From: Azadirachta indica
Taxonomy: Eukaryota > Streptophyta > Magnoliopsida > Sapindales > Meliaceae
NCBI GenBank assembly: GCA_022749755.1
Contig: CM040452.1
Location: 10,434,350-10,498,349 of the forward strand
Direction: 5' to 3'
DNA length: 64,000 bases
In this document: one piece after another, positions 19,775 to 31,005 of the stretch
How positions within the stretch are numbered: position 1 is the stretch's first letter
Layout of the letters: every line of letters starts with the position of its first letter
Made by a program: the position numbers and the translations under genes
Notes under the pieces: generated by a model
Told to the model about the DNA's origin: nothing
Databases searched by the model: none
Seen by the model: the letters and a program-made list of their open reading frames with translations, nothing else

Positions 19775-22130
19775 AAAGCAAGTGAAAAGAAAAAAGAAAA
19801 CGAGAAAGGCAAAAATGTGAAAGAGAGTGAGAGGAAAAAAGAGAGAGTTGCAACATTGATGTGTGAGAGAGAGGAAAATTACAATTTTATTGCAAAAAAA
19901 AATGAGATCAAGAGAGCTTTACTTTCACAACAGCCCTTTATAATACTTATGTACAAGTAAGCTTTTTTGTGTACTGACAATTTTGTCGGATCCTTGCCAA
20001 ACAATGTTATGTTTTTTTTGTAAGAATTCGAGAATGTCTTTCCTGAAGAGCTGCCCCCTGGTTTAACTCCAATTCGAGGAATTAAACATCAAATTAATTT
20101 TGTACCCGATGCAACAATTCCGAACCGACCAGCTTATAGAAGTAATCCTGAAGAGACAAAAGAACTTCAACGACAAGTTACTGAGCTGATGGAGAAAGGG
20201 TATGTTAGAAAAAGTATGAGTCCTTGTGCAGTTCTGGTGCTACTAGTGCTAAAGAAAGATGGGACATGGAGGATGTGTGTTGATTGCCGAGCTATCAATA
20301 ATATTACGGTAAAGTATCGACATCTCATTCCTCGATTAGATGATATGTTAGATGAATTGCATGGATCTTGTGTGTTTTCTAAAATTGATCTTAAGAGTGG
20401 ATACCATCAAATTAGGATGAAAGAAGGGGATGAGTGGAAAATTGCATTTAAAACAAAATATGGTTTGTATGAATGGTTAGTTATACCTTTTGAGTTAACT
20501 AATGCACCTAATACTTTCATGAGACTTATGAACCATGTTTTGCGTGCTTTCATTGGGAAATTCGTAGTAGTCTATTTTAATGATATCTTGATTTATAGCC
20601 AAAACTTGAATGATCATGTTGAACATTTAAAACTTGTTTTAGCGGTTTTAAGGAAAAAAAGGCTATTTACTAATTTTAAGAAATGTACATTTTGCATGGA
20701 TAAGCTTGTGTTTCTTGGTTTTGTTGTAAGTGTTAAAGGGATTGAGATTGATGAGGAAAAGGTGAAGGCAATTCAAGAATGGCCAACGCTGACTTTAATG
20801 AATCAAGTAAGAAGCTTTTATGGATTGGCCAGTTTTTATCGGTTCTTTGTTCGAGATTTTAGTAGCATAGCTACACCTTTAACTGAAGTCATCAAGAAGA
20901 ATGTTCCATTCAAGTAGGAAAAAGAGCAAAAAAAAGGCATTTAAACTTATCAAAGAAAAATTGACTAATGTACTTTACTTGTTTTACCTAACTTTACTAA
21001 AATATTTGAAATAGAGTGTGATGCTTCAGGTACAGGGATCGGAGGCGTACTAATGCAAGAAGGAAGACCGATTGCGTACTTTAATGAGAAACTAAATGGC
21101 GCGGCTTTAAACTATCCCACTTACAACAAAGAATTGTATGCATTGGTTCAAACTCTAGAAACTTGGCAGCATTACCTTTGGCCCAAAGAGTTTGTGATTC
21201 ATACAGATCATGAATCTTTGAAACATTTAAAGGCGCAGCACAAATTAAACAGACGTCATGCCAAATGGATGGAGTTCATTAAGACATTTCCTTATATGAT
21301 CAAATACAAACAAGGCAAAGAAAATATAGTTGCTGATGCACTATCACGCAGGTACGCTTTACTTTCAACTCTTGATGCTCAATTGCTTGGATTTGAGTAC
21401 ATTAAGGAGTTATATGTAACGGACTCTAATTTTTGTGACTTGTTTAAAAATTACGCTAAGGGAGCATGTGGGAAGTTCTATTTGCATGATGGTTTCCTAT
21501 TTCGAGAAAATAAATTGTGTGTTTCATATTCATCCTTACGTGAGTTACTTGTTCGAGAAGCACACGGTGGTGGTTTGATGGGTCACTTTGGCATAGTTAA
21601 GACTTTACACATATTGCATGAACATTTCTTTTGACCGCACATGAAATGAGACGTAAAAAGGGTTTGTGCAAGATGCATTACTTGCAGGCAAGATAAGTCT
21701 AGGCAATAACCACATGGATTGTATATACCACTTTCTATTCCTAGTGTATCTTGAGTCGATATTTCTATTGATTTTGTTTTGAGATTACCTAGGACAAAGA
21801 GGGGGAGAGACTCAATTTTTGTAGTTGTCGATAGATTTTCTAAGATGACACACTTTATTGTATGTCATAAAACTGATGATGCATTAGATATAGCTGATTT
21901 GTTTTTCAAGGAAGTTGTTAGGTTGCATGGAATGCCCAAAACTATTGTCTCAGATCGAGATGCAAAGTTCTTAAATTACTTTTGGAAGACATTGTAGGAA
22001 AAGTTGGGAACTAAATAATTATTTTCTACTACTTGTCACCCACAAACAGATGGTCAAACTAAAATAGTAAATAAGACATTACCTACTTTATTGCGTACTA
22101 TCATACAAAAGAATCTGAAAGCTTGGGAAG
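19775..22130 (+). pseudogene. B1 pol: RT, RNase H and N-terminal integrase (broken)
   Basis: After a Lys/Glu-rich linker comes RT (20189-20917) with [37 protein letters not shown] and [10 protein letters not shown]. The catalytic box reads YFND (20573-20584), so the first of the two catalytic Asp residues is Asn and RT is dead. RNase H (about 21000-21350) has [15 protein letters not shown] and [10 protein letters not shown]. Integrase begins near 21480 with [15 protein letters not shown] and continues to [13 protein letters not shown] and [12 protein letters not shown]. Stops occur at 20915-20917, 21632-21634 and 21995-21997. The frame is cut after AWE at 22130 by insertion of B2; the rest of integrase is at 42372. 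Confidence 0.85.
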
Positions 22131-22941
22131 TGATGCAAACAAAATTGTGCAACCACGTAAACAATAGGAGAACCTCAGACATAAGGTTGGAGACACTCAA
22201 TTACAGCATTTATATGATTTACTAAGCGTGCCGAGTGGACCCATTACAAGAGCTAGAGCCAAGACATTAGAAAGTGTCTTAAATAGACTCATTAAAAATA
22301 TGTGTTATTCAAATACAATTCAAGATATACGTCTTAAAAAATTAGGTTCAGTGAACATCATTCAATCGATCGGAGTTCAAGAAGACTAATATGAAAATGT
22401 TTCGAAAATTATAGTCCATTTATGTAATTTTAAAAATCTTAAAATGATGTAATCACTTACATCATACACATTCGATGTCATTGCTTACGTCATATATATA
22501 TGATGTCATTGCTTACATTTTTATATTTGAAATTTGTAGGTTTTAAAAGTTATAAGGTTTGAATTTATTTTTGTCAAATTGTTAGGTAGGATTGATAACC
22601 TAACTTTTGACATTTTCCTTTTATATTTGCTGATAAAAAGGCTTTCATTTTTTGAAATGAAACAAGTAATTTTGAGGGTTAAATTATTTCTTATAAGTTC
22701 TTATTCTTGAACACTTCAAGTTTAATTTTTTGTGGCGTTCAAAATAATCAAACTTATCATCTAGATTCTTAAGTATTTTCTTAAGAATTCTTGGTGTGGT
22801 GTTTGAGTAAATCATAGTCTTGGTTCTTATCTAGATAGGTATCGGGTCAAAACTCTATAAACTTGCGTCTTGGAGAAATTTTGGGGTTCTTTATTATATT
22901 CGGTGTTGGGTTTCGTCATGATATTGGCGAGATTTGTATCA
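22131..22941 (+). repeat. B2 5' LTR
   Basis: 811 bp, TGATGCAAAC...TTGTATCA. The U3 region has the CATCATTGCTTACGTCAT block and a TATA-like region (CTGATAAAAAGGC, about 22630). It carries more TGACGT-to-TGATGT changes than the 3' LTR. Confidence 0.9.
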
Positions 22942-22943
22942 TT

Positions 22944-22955
22944 TGGTATCAGAGC
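22944..22955 (+). other. B2 primer binding site, tRNA-iMet type
   Basis: TGGTATCAGAGC two bases after the LTR end. It is complementary to the 3' end of plant initiator tRNA-Met and identical in B3/B4-type and C elements here (B4: 47197-47208). Confidence 0.85.
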
Positions 22956-23343
22956 TTTGGTTCCAAGGCAAGTTTAAATTATCCTTTATATCTTTGTTAT
23001 TCTATTACTTCTTCAATTAGAATTCTGGAAAAAAAAAAGAAATACAAAAGAATATATATATATTGTGGCCAAATTCCCCCTTAATTGGTCCAAATTTCAA
23101 TTTTGTATTTTATTTCATTCAATTTATTTTGAATTCATATTTTCATTTCTACTTCCTAAAAAAAAAAGAAATAAAGCAAAAAAAAAAAAAAAAAAAAAAG
23201 AGAGAATTGTTATTATCTATTATATTCATAATTTCTTATACTATTGGCTTAATATTCCATATTCTTGATTCAATATTGTCATTGCTTGCATCAATTTCTT
23301 AAGAATTGCTTATTGAATCTTATGATTTGTTTTGGTTGCTTCT
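22956..23343 (+). other. B2 leader, left part
   Basis: Untranslated AT/A-rich leader ending TTTGGTTGCTTCT, where the C array inserted. The other half continues at 36902. Confidence 0.75.
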
Positions 23344-24195
23344 TGATGCAAATACGAATGGACACAAGAGCAATGATCCAATTCAGCTACCTAATGGTCC
23401 CGTTACAAGAGCAAGAATGAAGAAATTCAAAGATGCATTGAATGGGATGATTCAAGGTTTTTGGGATGATCTTACAACAATTCAAGAGTGTAAGAAAGAG
23501 TCAAATATCAAGCTTGGACTTCAAGACAATAATCAGAGCTTGGTAACATTGACACAAGTACAAGAAGGCAAAACCTGAAGATTAAAGTTTCCACGGAATT
23601 CAACTTCTCAAATTTGTATAAGAGCATATTCGAACGATGTCTCAAGGCTAAGCAAGCATGTTCAAGTTCTTTTAATTGCAGTTCGAATCAGATCGTCATC
23701 ATGATGCAAGTTTCGGATTCCATGTGCCAGTTTGGGCTAAGTTGCTGTTCAAGCCCATCATCTATTTTAGTCTTATTTATAAACATATATTTATAATTTG
23801 TTATGTGTTTGGGCTGTTAATGGTAATTATTAAGCCCAAATTCAGTTTATTTTATTTTAAGTTAGAATAAGTTTAATTTTGTGGCCAAACACTCTAATTA
23901 GGGTTACTTATCTCTTGTACCCTTATATATTCAGCCACATGCTCCCATGGAGGGGGAATTACTTTTTTTTTTTAATGAAATTAAATTGAGAGTGTTTTCT
24001 CTTATTTTGATTCTTACTTGAATCAAGGTTCTTACAATCAAAGCTAATTACTTTGAGGGTATTTATTCTAAGGTTCTATTTCACAAGTTGAAATTGGGTT
24101 GCAGACTTGGGTGAATCTGATTTAGCTTTTCAAGAAGTTGCTTCCATGCGTAAAGATATTGGGTCTCAAGTTTAATATACTCGGGGTTCGTATCA
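23344..24195 (+). repeat. Family-C LTR1
   Basis: 852 bp, TGATGCAAATACGAATGG...GGTTCGTATCA. An open frame at 23345-23578 (DANTNGHKSNDPIQLPNGP..., ending QVQEGKT) is the polyprotein C-terminal tail that 3' LTRs supply in frame to integrase. It is open here but interrupted in LTR2 and LTR3. TATA box TATATAT is at 23934-23940. Confidence 0.92.
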
Positions 24196-24198
24196 GTT

Positions 24199-24210
24199 TG
24201 GTATCAGAGC
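24199..24210 (+). other. C1 primer binding site, tRNA-iMet type
   Basis: TGGTATCAGAGC three bases after the LTR1 end. The same site is at 30545-30556 after LTR2 and at 58184-58195 in C3. Confidence 0.85.
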
Positions 24211-24591
24211 TACGGCTCTAAATCAGGTTATATAGTCTTTCAAATTTGTCTATTTGTTTATTTAGTTTCTGAGTCTAATTTATTTTTGTTTTTGTGTCTA
24301 TTATATCAAAAAAAAAAAAAGAAGAGGGTTTCCTTTCAATTCACAGCAAGTCAAGTTTGGGTTGTATCAATCTCTAATTCGGTTGATTTAGTCTTTGTCT
24401 ATTCGTTTCTTTTCTGTTTGTTTCTATTTATTTTTGTTTGGTCACTCCTATGTGTTTGGAGGTAAAAAAAAAATAAAAAAAAGGGAGAGAAAAGCAAAGC
24501 CTTTGGCCAAGAGAAGAAAAAAATAAAAAAAAAATAAAAAAAAGGGAGAGAAAAGCAAAGCCTTTGGCCAAGAGAAGAAAAAAAAAAAAAA

Positions 24592-24647
<56 letters not shown>

Positions 24648-25094
24648 GTGTTGAACGAAAATAAGGAGAATATAAAGAAAAATCATATTGCTTCAAGGAG
24701 TTTGACCAAATCAATCCTACATTTCAAAACAAGCTTCCTAATCTTTCCATAATTTTTGGTTGACTTTCCTATTCCTGTACTGTTTTTTTTTCTTTGTTCT
24801 TAATATTTTCTTTATCATTTCTAAAAATCTATTTCCTAGTCCTTGTGCTTTCCCAATTTGTTGCCTATCTAAATTAGTTTTATTTTACTTTTCATTGTAT
24901 TTAGTAAGTTTGTATAAATTTTGACTTTTGCAACTAATTTTAATAAGAGAATTAGAGTGGAAAAAGGCTTAGTGTGAGCTCATCTAGAGAAAAGCCATAA
25001 AATTAAGTGTGAAACACGAGCGAACTTGAGTGAAACACGTGAGGGAGTGAAGTGAGGAAATTATTCTTTTGCTTTACTAACTTTGTCTTGCAGA
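24211..25094 (+). other. C1 leader with duplicated GGGAGAGAAAAGCAAAG block
   Basis: Untranslated leader. A block of about 70 bp (A-run, GGGAGAGAAAAGCAAAGCC, TTTGGCCAAGAGAAG) is present twice in tandem at about 24463-24580. C3 has it once. Then come poly(A) and poly(G), and finally CTAACTTTGTCTTGCAG just before the gag ATG. Confidence 0.7.
24592..24644 (+). repeat. Poly(G) tract, 53 bases
   Basis: 53 uninterrupted G residues after a 16-base A-run. The homologous place in C3 (about 58529) and in the C4 fragment (about 57282) has 7 G. The minus-strand polyproline frames across it are artefacts of the tract. Confidence 0.9.
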
Positions 25095-26606
25095 ATGAGT
25101 GGACAAGCAAGAAATCCACAAGGTGAAATAGATCGATTCCAAGCTTTAACCGAGTTGTTGCAAGCCATGGATAGAAAATATGGAGAGTTGGTTGATAGAA
25201 TGGAGAGGCTGGAGGTTTCAACCACAAGGGGGCAGCCACTTAATGCTCCTAATCCAACCATGCAAACTAGGCGAGTTTCGAGAAGAGCTCAATTAGATGA
25301 TGGCTTTAATGATAGTGAATCGCTTGATGACAATAGAGAGAAAGAAGAGGTGAGACCGAGGGTAAGAAACAATAACAATAGCAACAGTGGGGTCAAACTG
25401 AAAATTCCACCATTTTATGGAAGAATGGATCCTGAGGCATACTTAGATTGGGAAACGAAGATTGAATTAGTGTTTGATTGCAATGACTACACTGAATCCA
25501 AGAAGTTGAAGCTTGCCGTGGCTGTTTTTGAAGCTTATGCTATTACTTGGTGGGATGATACTAAGCAAAAGCGAAGGAGAAATAGGGAAAGGCCCATTGA
25601 AGAGTGGAGAGATCTGAAATCCATCATGCGCAAGAGATTTGTACCAAGCTACTACTATAAAGAATTGTATAATCGACTTCAAAATCTCACTCAAGGGTCT
25701 AAGAGTGTTGAGGAATACTACAAGGAGATGGAGGTAGCAATGATAAGAGCAAATATAGAGGAAGATAATGAGGCTACAATGGCAAGATTTCTCAATGGTT
25801 TAAACAAAGAGATTTCTAATGTGGTTGAATTGCAGCCATATATGGAGCTAGAAGACTTGCTTCACCTTGCATTGAAGGTTGAGAAGCAACTGGAAAAGAG
25901 AGGTCGTACAAGTCAGTTTTCCTCCTATACTTCTTCATTCAAATCAAATTGGAGGAAAGATGATAAGGCTTCATCATCCAAGCCTAAAATCGAATCCAAC
26001 GAGTTTCCCAAAACATCCAACTCAAGCAAAGACAAGGGTAAGCTTGATTCTACTACTAACACCAGAAATATTAAATGTTTTAAATGTCAAGGTATAGGAC
26101 ATTACAAGCGGGATTGCCCAAATCAAAGAACCATATTCATGCTTGAGGGAGAGTACTATTCGGCCAGTGAAGAGGAGAATGAACAAGAGACGATGCCAAC
26201 TCTTGAAGATGCAAGTGATGAAAAAGGGGATGAGCAATTTACTATGGCGGAAAATGGTAAGGCTCTTGTATCAAGAAGAGTTTTGAATATGCAAGCCCAA
26301 CAAGAAGAATGCGATCAAAGAGAGAATCTCTTCCATACTAGGTGCCTTGTAAAGGATAGGGTTTGTGATGTGATAGTTGATGGTGGCAGTGTAACTAATG
26401 TTGCTAGTACTACTCTTGTAGAAAAGTTGGTGTTACCTACTTTAAAACATCCACATCCTTACAAGTTGAAGTGGCTTAATGATTGTGGGGAAATTAGGGT
26501 GACAAAGCAAGTTCTTGTTGCCTTCAAAATAGGCAAGTATAGAGATGAGTTGTTGTTTGATGTAGTGCCCATGCATGCTGGTCATCTTTTGTTGGGACGC
26601 CCTTGA
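25095..26606 (+). pseudogene. C1 gag and protease (one nonsense codon)
   Basis: The start is ATG 25095 (MSGQARNPQGEIDRFQ), right after a splice-acceptor-like TTGCAG. A coiled-coil-like N-terminus (ALTELLQAMDRKYGELVDRM) is followed by the gag domain with FYGRMDPEAYLDWETKIE and LTQGSKSVEEYYKEMEVAMI, then a Ser/Lys-rich linker. The zinc knuckle CFKCQGIGHYKRDC is intact (26075-26118). An acidic stretch leads to a protease with VDGGSVTNVAS and LLGRP. A TGA at 26604-26606 takes the place of the Trp that C3 still has (SPWQFDKKV), and reading continues in frame. Gag is intact, so the protein could still assemble. The same TGA is in C2. Confidence 0.88.
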
Positions 26607-29600
26607 CAATTTGACAAAAGCGTGTTACATAATGGTTTTACAAATCATTATACTTTTGAGAAGGATGGGAAGAAAATTACTCTTGTACCACTTTCACCTA
26701 AAGAAGTTTATGAGGGTGAGCTTAGAAGAATGCAAAGTCAGAAAGAAAACAAGAGTGAGGAGAAAAGAGTGAGTGAAGTTGTAACAAAGGAGGGTAAGTT
26801 TTCAAAAGAAAAGAGTGGCAAAAATAATGAGAAAGAAAAAAAAGTGAGTTCGAATGGAGAGGGGCAGAATTCAAATGAGGGAAAAAGAGTGGAGGAAAAA
26901 GAAACAATTGAGTGTGAAAAGAAACAAGTGAGCTTTTATGCAAAAAGGAGTGATATTAGGGCGGCTTGGTTTTCCAACAAAAGTATACTTGTACTTATGT
27001 ACAAGGAACTTTACTTAAACACTAATGAACTTAATACTTCTTTGCCTACTGCATTTGTTTCTCTTTTACAGGCTTATGAAGATGTTTTTCCCGAAGAGGT
27101 GCCCAATGAATTGCTGCCCATTAGGGGTATCGAGCATCAGATCGATTTTATTCCTGGAGCTTTAATTCCAAATAAATCAGCCTATAGGAGTAATCCTGAG
27201 GAGACAAAGGAGCTTCAAAGGCAAGTTGAGGAGTTGTTAACAAAAGGATATGTTAGAGAAAGTATGAGTCCATGTGCTGTTCCTGTTCTATTGGTACCTA
27301 AGAAAGATGGCTCTTGGCGTATGTGTATTGATTGTCGTGCAATTAATAACATTACGGTAAAGTATCGCCATCCTATTCCTAGGCTAGATGATATGCTTGA
27401 TGAATTATATGGTTCTACTATCTTTAGCAAAATTGATTTGAAAAGTGGGTATCATCAAATTCGCATGAGAGAGGGTGATGAGTGGAAAACTGCATTCAAA
27501 ACAAAATATGGTCTGTATGAATGGTTAGTTATGTCTTTTGGTTTAACTAATGCACCTAGTACTTTCATAAGGCTTATGAATCATGTTTTGAAAGATTTAA
27601 TTGGAAAATTTGTTGTTGTATACTTTGATGATATCCTTGTATATTCCAAAAATTCGAATGAACATGTAGAACATTTAAGGGCTGTACTTGATATTTTGAG
27701 GAAAGAAAAGTTATATGCTAACTTTAAAAAGTGTTCTTTTTGTTTAGATCGAATTGTGTTTTTAGGTTTCGTGGTAAGTGTTCAAGGCGTTGAAGTTGAT
27801 GAAGAGAAGGTAAGTGCTATTAAAAATTGGCCTACTCCTAAATCGATAAGTGAGGTAAGAAGTTTTCATGGATTGGCTAGTTTTTTATAGACGGTTTATA
27901 AAAGATTTTAGCACCATTGCGGCACCCCTTACAGAGGTAATTAAAAAGAATTATACTTTTAGGTGGGACAAAGAACAAGAGCATGCATTTACTTTATTGA
28001 AAGATAAGCTTTGTAAGGCACCCATTCTTGCCTTGCCTAACTTTGCTAATACTTTTGAACTTGAATGTGATGCATCAGGATTGGGCATTGGGGCTGTTCT
28101 TATGCAGGAAAAGAGGCCAATTGCCTACTTTAGTGAAAAGCTCCATGGCGCCTCATTGAATTATCCTACTTACGACAAAGAGCTTTATGCTTTGGTTAGA
28201 GCTTTGAAAAATTGGCAGCATTACTTATGGCCTAAGAAATTTGTTATTCATACTGACCATCAATCTTTGAAGTTCATTAAAAGTCAAGGTAAGTTGAACA
28301 AACGACATGCCAAATGGGTCGAATTTATTGAGACTTTTCCCTATGTGATTAAATACAAGCAAGGTAAAGATAATGTTGTGGCTGATGCACTTTCAAGGAG
28401 GTATACTTTACTTAATGCTTTAGATGCAAGAATGCTTGGATTTGAACATATTAAAACTCTTTATGATGATGATATTGACTTTTCTAGCATTTTCAAAGCA
28501 TGTGAGAAAGCTGCATATGGTAAGTTCTATAGAATGGATGGGTTTTTGTTTAAAGAAAATAAATTGTGCATACCTATTTGTTCTCTGAGAGAATTGCTTG
28601 TAAAAGAGTCTCATGGGGGTGGTTTAATGGGACATTTTGGCATTACAAAAACTTTAGACACTTTAGATGAATACTTCTATTGGCCTAAAATGAAAAATGA
28701 TGTGCAAAAAGTTTGTGATAGATGTGTTGTGTGCAAACAAGCTAAATCTAAAGTTTTAAATCAAGGTTTGTATACTCCTTTACCTGTTTCTAGTGAACCT
28801 TGGACTAATATTTCCATGGATTTTGTTTTGGGTTTACCTAGATCGAAAAAGGGAAAAGATTCTATTTTTGTAGTGGTTGATAGGTTTTCCAAGATGTCAC
28901 ATTTTATACCTTGTAATAAAACTGATGATGCCACTAATATTGCAAATCTGTTCTTTAGGGAAGTATTGCGTTTGCATGGCATTCCAAAAACTATAGTTAG
29001 TGATAGAGATGTGAAGTTTCTAAGTCATTTTTGGAAAGTTTTGTGGAGTAAATTGGGTACTACATTGTTATATTCTACTACTTGTCACCCACAAACTGAT
29101 GGTCAAACAGAAGTTATGAATAGGACTTTGGGAACTTTGTTGCGTGCTATTGTCCAAAAGAATTTGAAGAATTGGGAAGAGTGCATTCCATTTGTTGAAT
29201 TCGCATATAATAGAGTTGTGCATTCTACTACTGGTTTTTTTTTTCACCATTTGAAATTGTTTATGGTTTTAACCCACTAACCCCCTTTGGATTTAGTTCC
29301 TTTACCTTGTGATGAAAGAACTAGCTTAGATGGGAAAACAAAGGCAGAATTAGTGAGAAAACTACACGCAGATGTGCGTAAGAACATTGAAAAGAAGAAT
29401 CAACAAATTACAAGCCAAGTAAACAAAGGACGAAGGCGCGTTGTATTCGAGCCTGGTGATTGGGTTTGGGTACATATGCGAAAGGAAAGGTTTCCAACTT
29501 AAAGGAAGTCAAAGCTACATCCAAGAGGAGATGGTCCCTTTCAAGTTGTTGAGAAGATCAATGATAATGCCTATAAATTGGATCTTCCTGGTAAGTATAC

Positions 29601-29690
29601 TGTGAATGCAACTTTTAATGTGGCTGATCTTTCTCCTTTTGATGTAGATGGTGAAGATTCGTGGACGAATCATCTTGAAGAGCGAGGGAA
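26607..29690 (+). pseudogene. C1 pol: RT, RNase H, integrase (frameshifted)
   Basis: A charged Lys/Glu linker precedes RT with [36 protein letters not shown] and an intact YFDD box (27621-27632). A one-base T insertion near 27886 shifts the frame; RNase H and IN then read openly from 27868 to 29280. RNase H has [36 protein letters not shown] and VADALSRR. Integrase has [23 protein letters not shown], then all three DDE residues ([28 protein letters not shown]). Expanded T (29235-29244) and C runs shift the frame again. A TAA at 29500-29502 follows KERFPT, and the C-terminal segment continues through the polypurine tract (GAAGAGCGAGGGAA) into LTR2. C2 lacks the first of these shifts but has others. 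Confidence 0.88.
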
Positions 29691-30541
29691 TGATGCAAAT
29701 ACGGATGGACACAAGAGCAATGATCCAATTCAGCTACCTAATGGTCCCGTTACAAGAGCAAGAATGAAGAAATTCAAAGATGCATGAATGGGATGATTTA
29801 AGGTTTTTGGGATGATCTTACAACAATTCAAGAGTGTAAGAAAGAGTCAAATATCAAGCTTGGACTTCAAGACAATAATCAGAGCTTGGTAACATTGACA
29901 CAAGTATAAGAAGGCAAAACCTGAAGATTAAAGCTTCCACGGAATTCAACTTCTCAAATTTGTATAAGAGCATATTCGAACGATGCCTCAAGGTTAAGCA
30001 AGCATGTTCAAGTTCTTTTAATTGCAGTTCGAATCAGATCGTCATCATGATGCAAGTTTCGGATTCCATGTGCCAGTTTGGGCTAAATTGCTGTTCAAGT
30101 CCATCATCTATTTTAGTCTTATTTATAAACATATATTTATAATTTGTTATGTGTTTGGGCTGTTAATGGCAATTATTAAGCCCAAATTCAGTTTATTTTA
30201 TTTTAAGTTAGAATAAGTTTAATTTTGTGGCCAAACACTCTAATTAGGGTTACTTATCTCTTGTACCCTTATATATTCAGCCACATGCTCCCATGGAGGG
30301 GGAATTACTTTTTTTTTTTAATGAAATTAAATTGAGAGTGTTTTCTCTTATTTTGATTCTTACTTGAATCAAGGTTCTTACAATCAAAGCTAATTACTTT
30401 GAGGGTATTTATTCTAAGGTTCTATTTCACAAGTTGAAATTGGGTTGCAGACTTGGGTGAATCTGATTTAGCTTTCCAAGAAGTTGCTTCCATGCGTAAA
30501 GATATTGGGTCTCAAGTTTAATATACTCGGGGTTCGTATCA
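29691..30541 (+). repeat. Family-C LTR2 (middle, crossover chimera)
   Basis: 851 bp. In its 5' part it shares seven diagnostic bases with LTR3 against LTR1, including GATTTAAGG and GTATAAGAAG, which make stops in the tail frame. In its 3' part it shares eight with LTR1 against LTR3. The switch lies between 30170 and 30207. It also has a private 1-bp deletion at about 29786 that breaks the tail frame of C1. Confidence 0.92.
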
Positions 30542-30556
30542 GTTTGGTATCAGAGC

Positions 30557-30941
30557 TACGGCTCTAAATCAGGTTATATAGTCTTTCAAATTTGTCTATT
30601 TGTTTATTTAGTTTCTGAGTCTAATTTATTTTTGTTTTTGTGTCTATTATATCAAAAAAAAAAAAAAGAAGAGGGTTTCCTTTCAATTCACAGCAAGTCA
30701 AGTTTGGGTTGTATCAATCTCTAATTCGGTTGATTTAGTCTTTGTCTATTCGTTTCTTTTCTGTTTGTTTCTATTTATTTTTGTTTGGTCACTCCTATGT
30801 GTTTGGAGGTAAAAAAAAAATAAAAAAAAGGGAGAGAAAAGCAAAGCCTTTGGCCAAGAGAAGAAAAAAAAAAAAAAAAAAATAAAAAAAAAAGGGAGAG
30901 AAAAGCAAAGCCTTTGGCCAAGAGAAGAAAAAAAAAAAAAA

Positions 30942-31005
<64 letters not shown>

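Noticed and set aside
22942..22960. tRNA-Met-like sequence at LTR edges
   Set aside because: Only the 12-base complement of the tRNA 3' end is present at each LTR border; these are primer binding sites, not tRNA genes.
24399..24714. Proline-rich proteins on the minus strand (and glycine-rich on the plus strand)
   Set aside because: They are translations of the poly(G) tract in the C1 leader; the twin frames at 30746-31070 have the same cause.
29691..30541. LTR2 as two abutting independent C insertions
   Set aside because: There is no target duplication at either edge of LTR2, only one LTR between the interiors, and the outer CTTCT duplication brackets the whole array.
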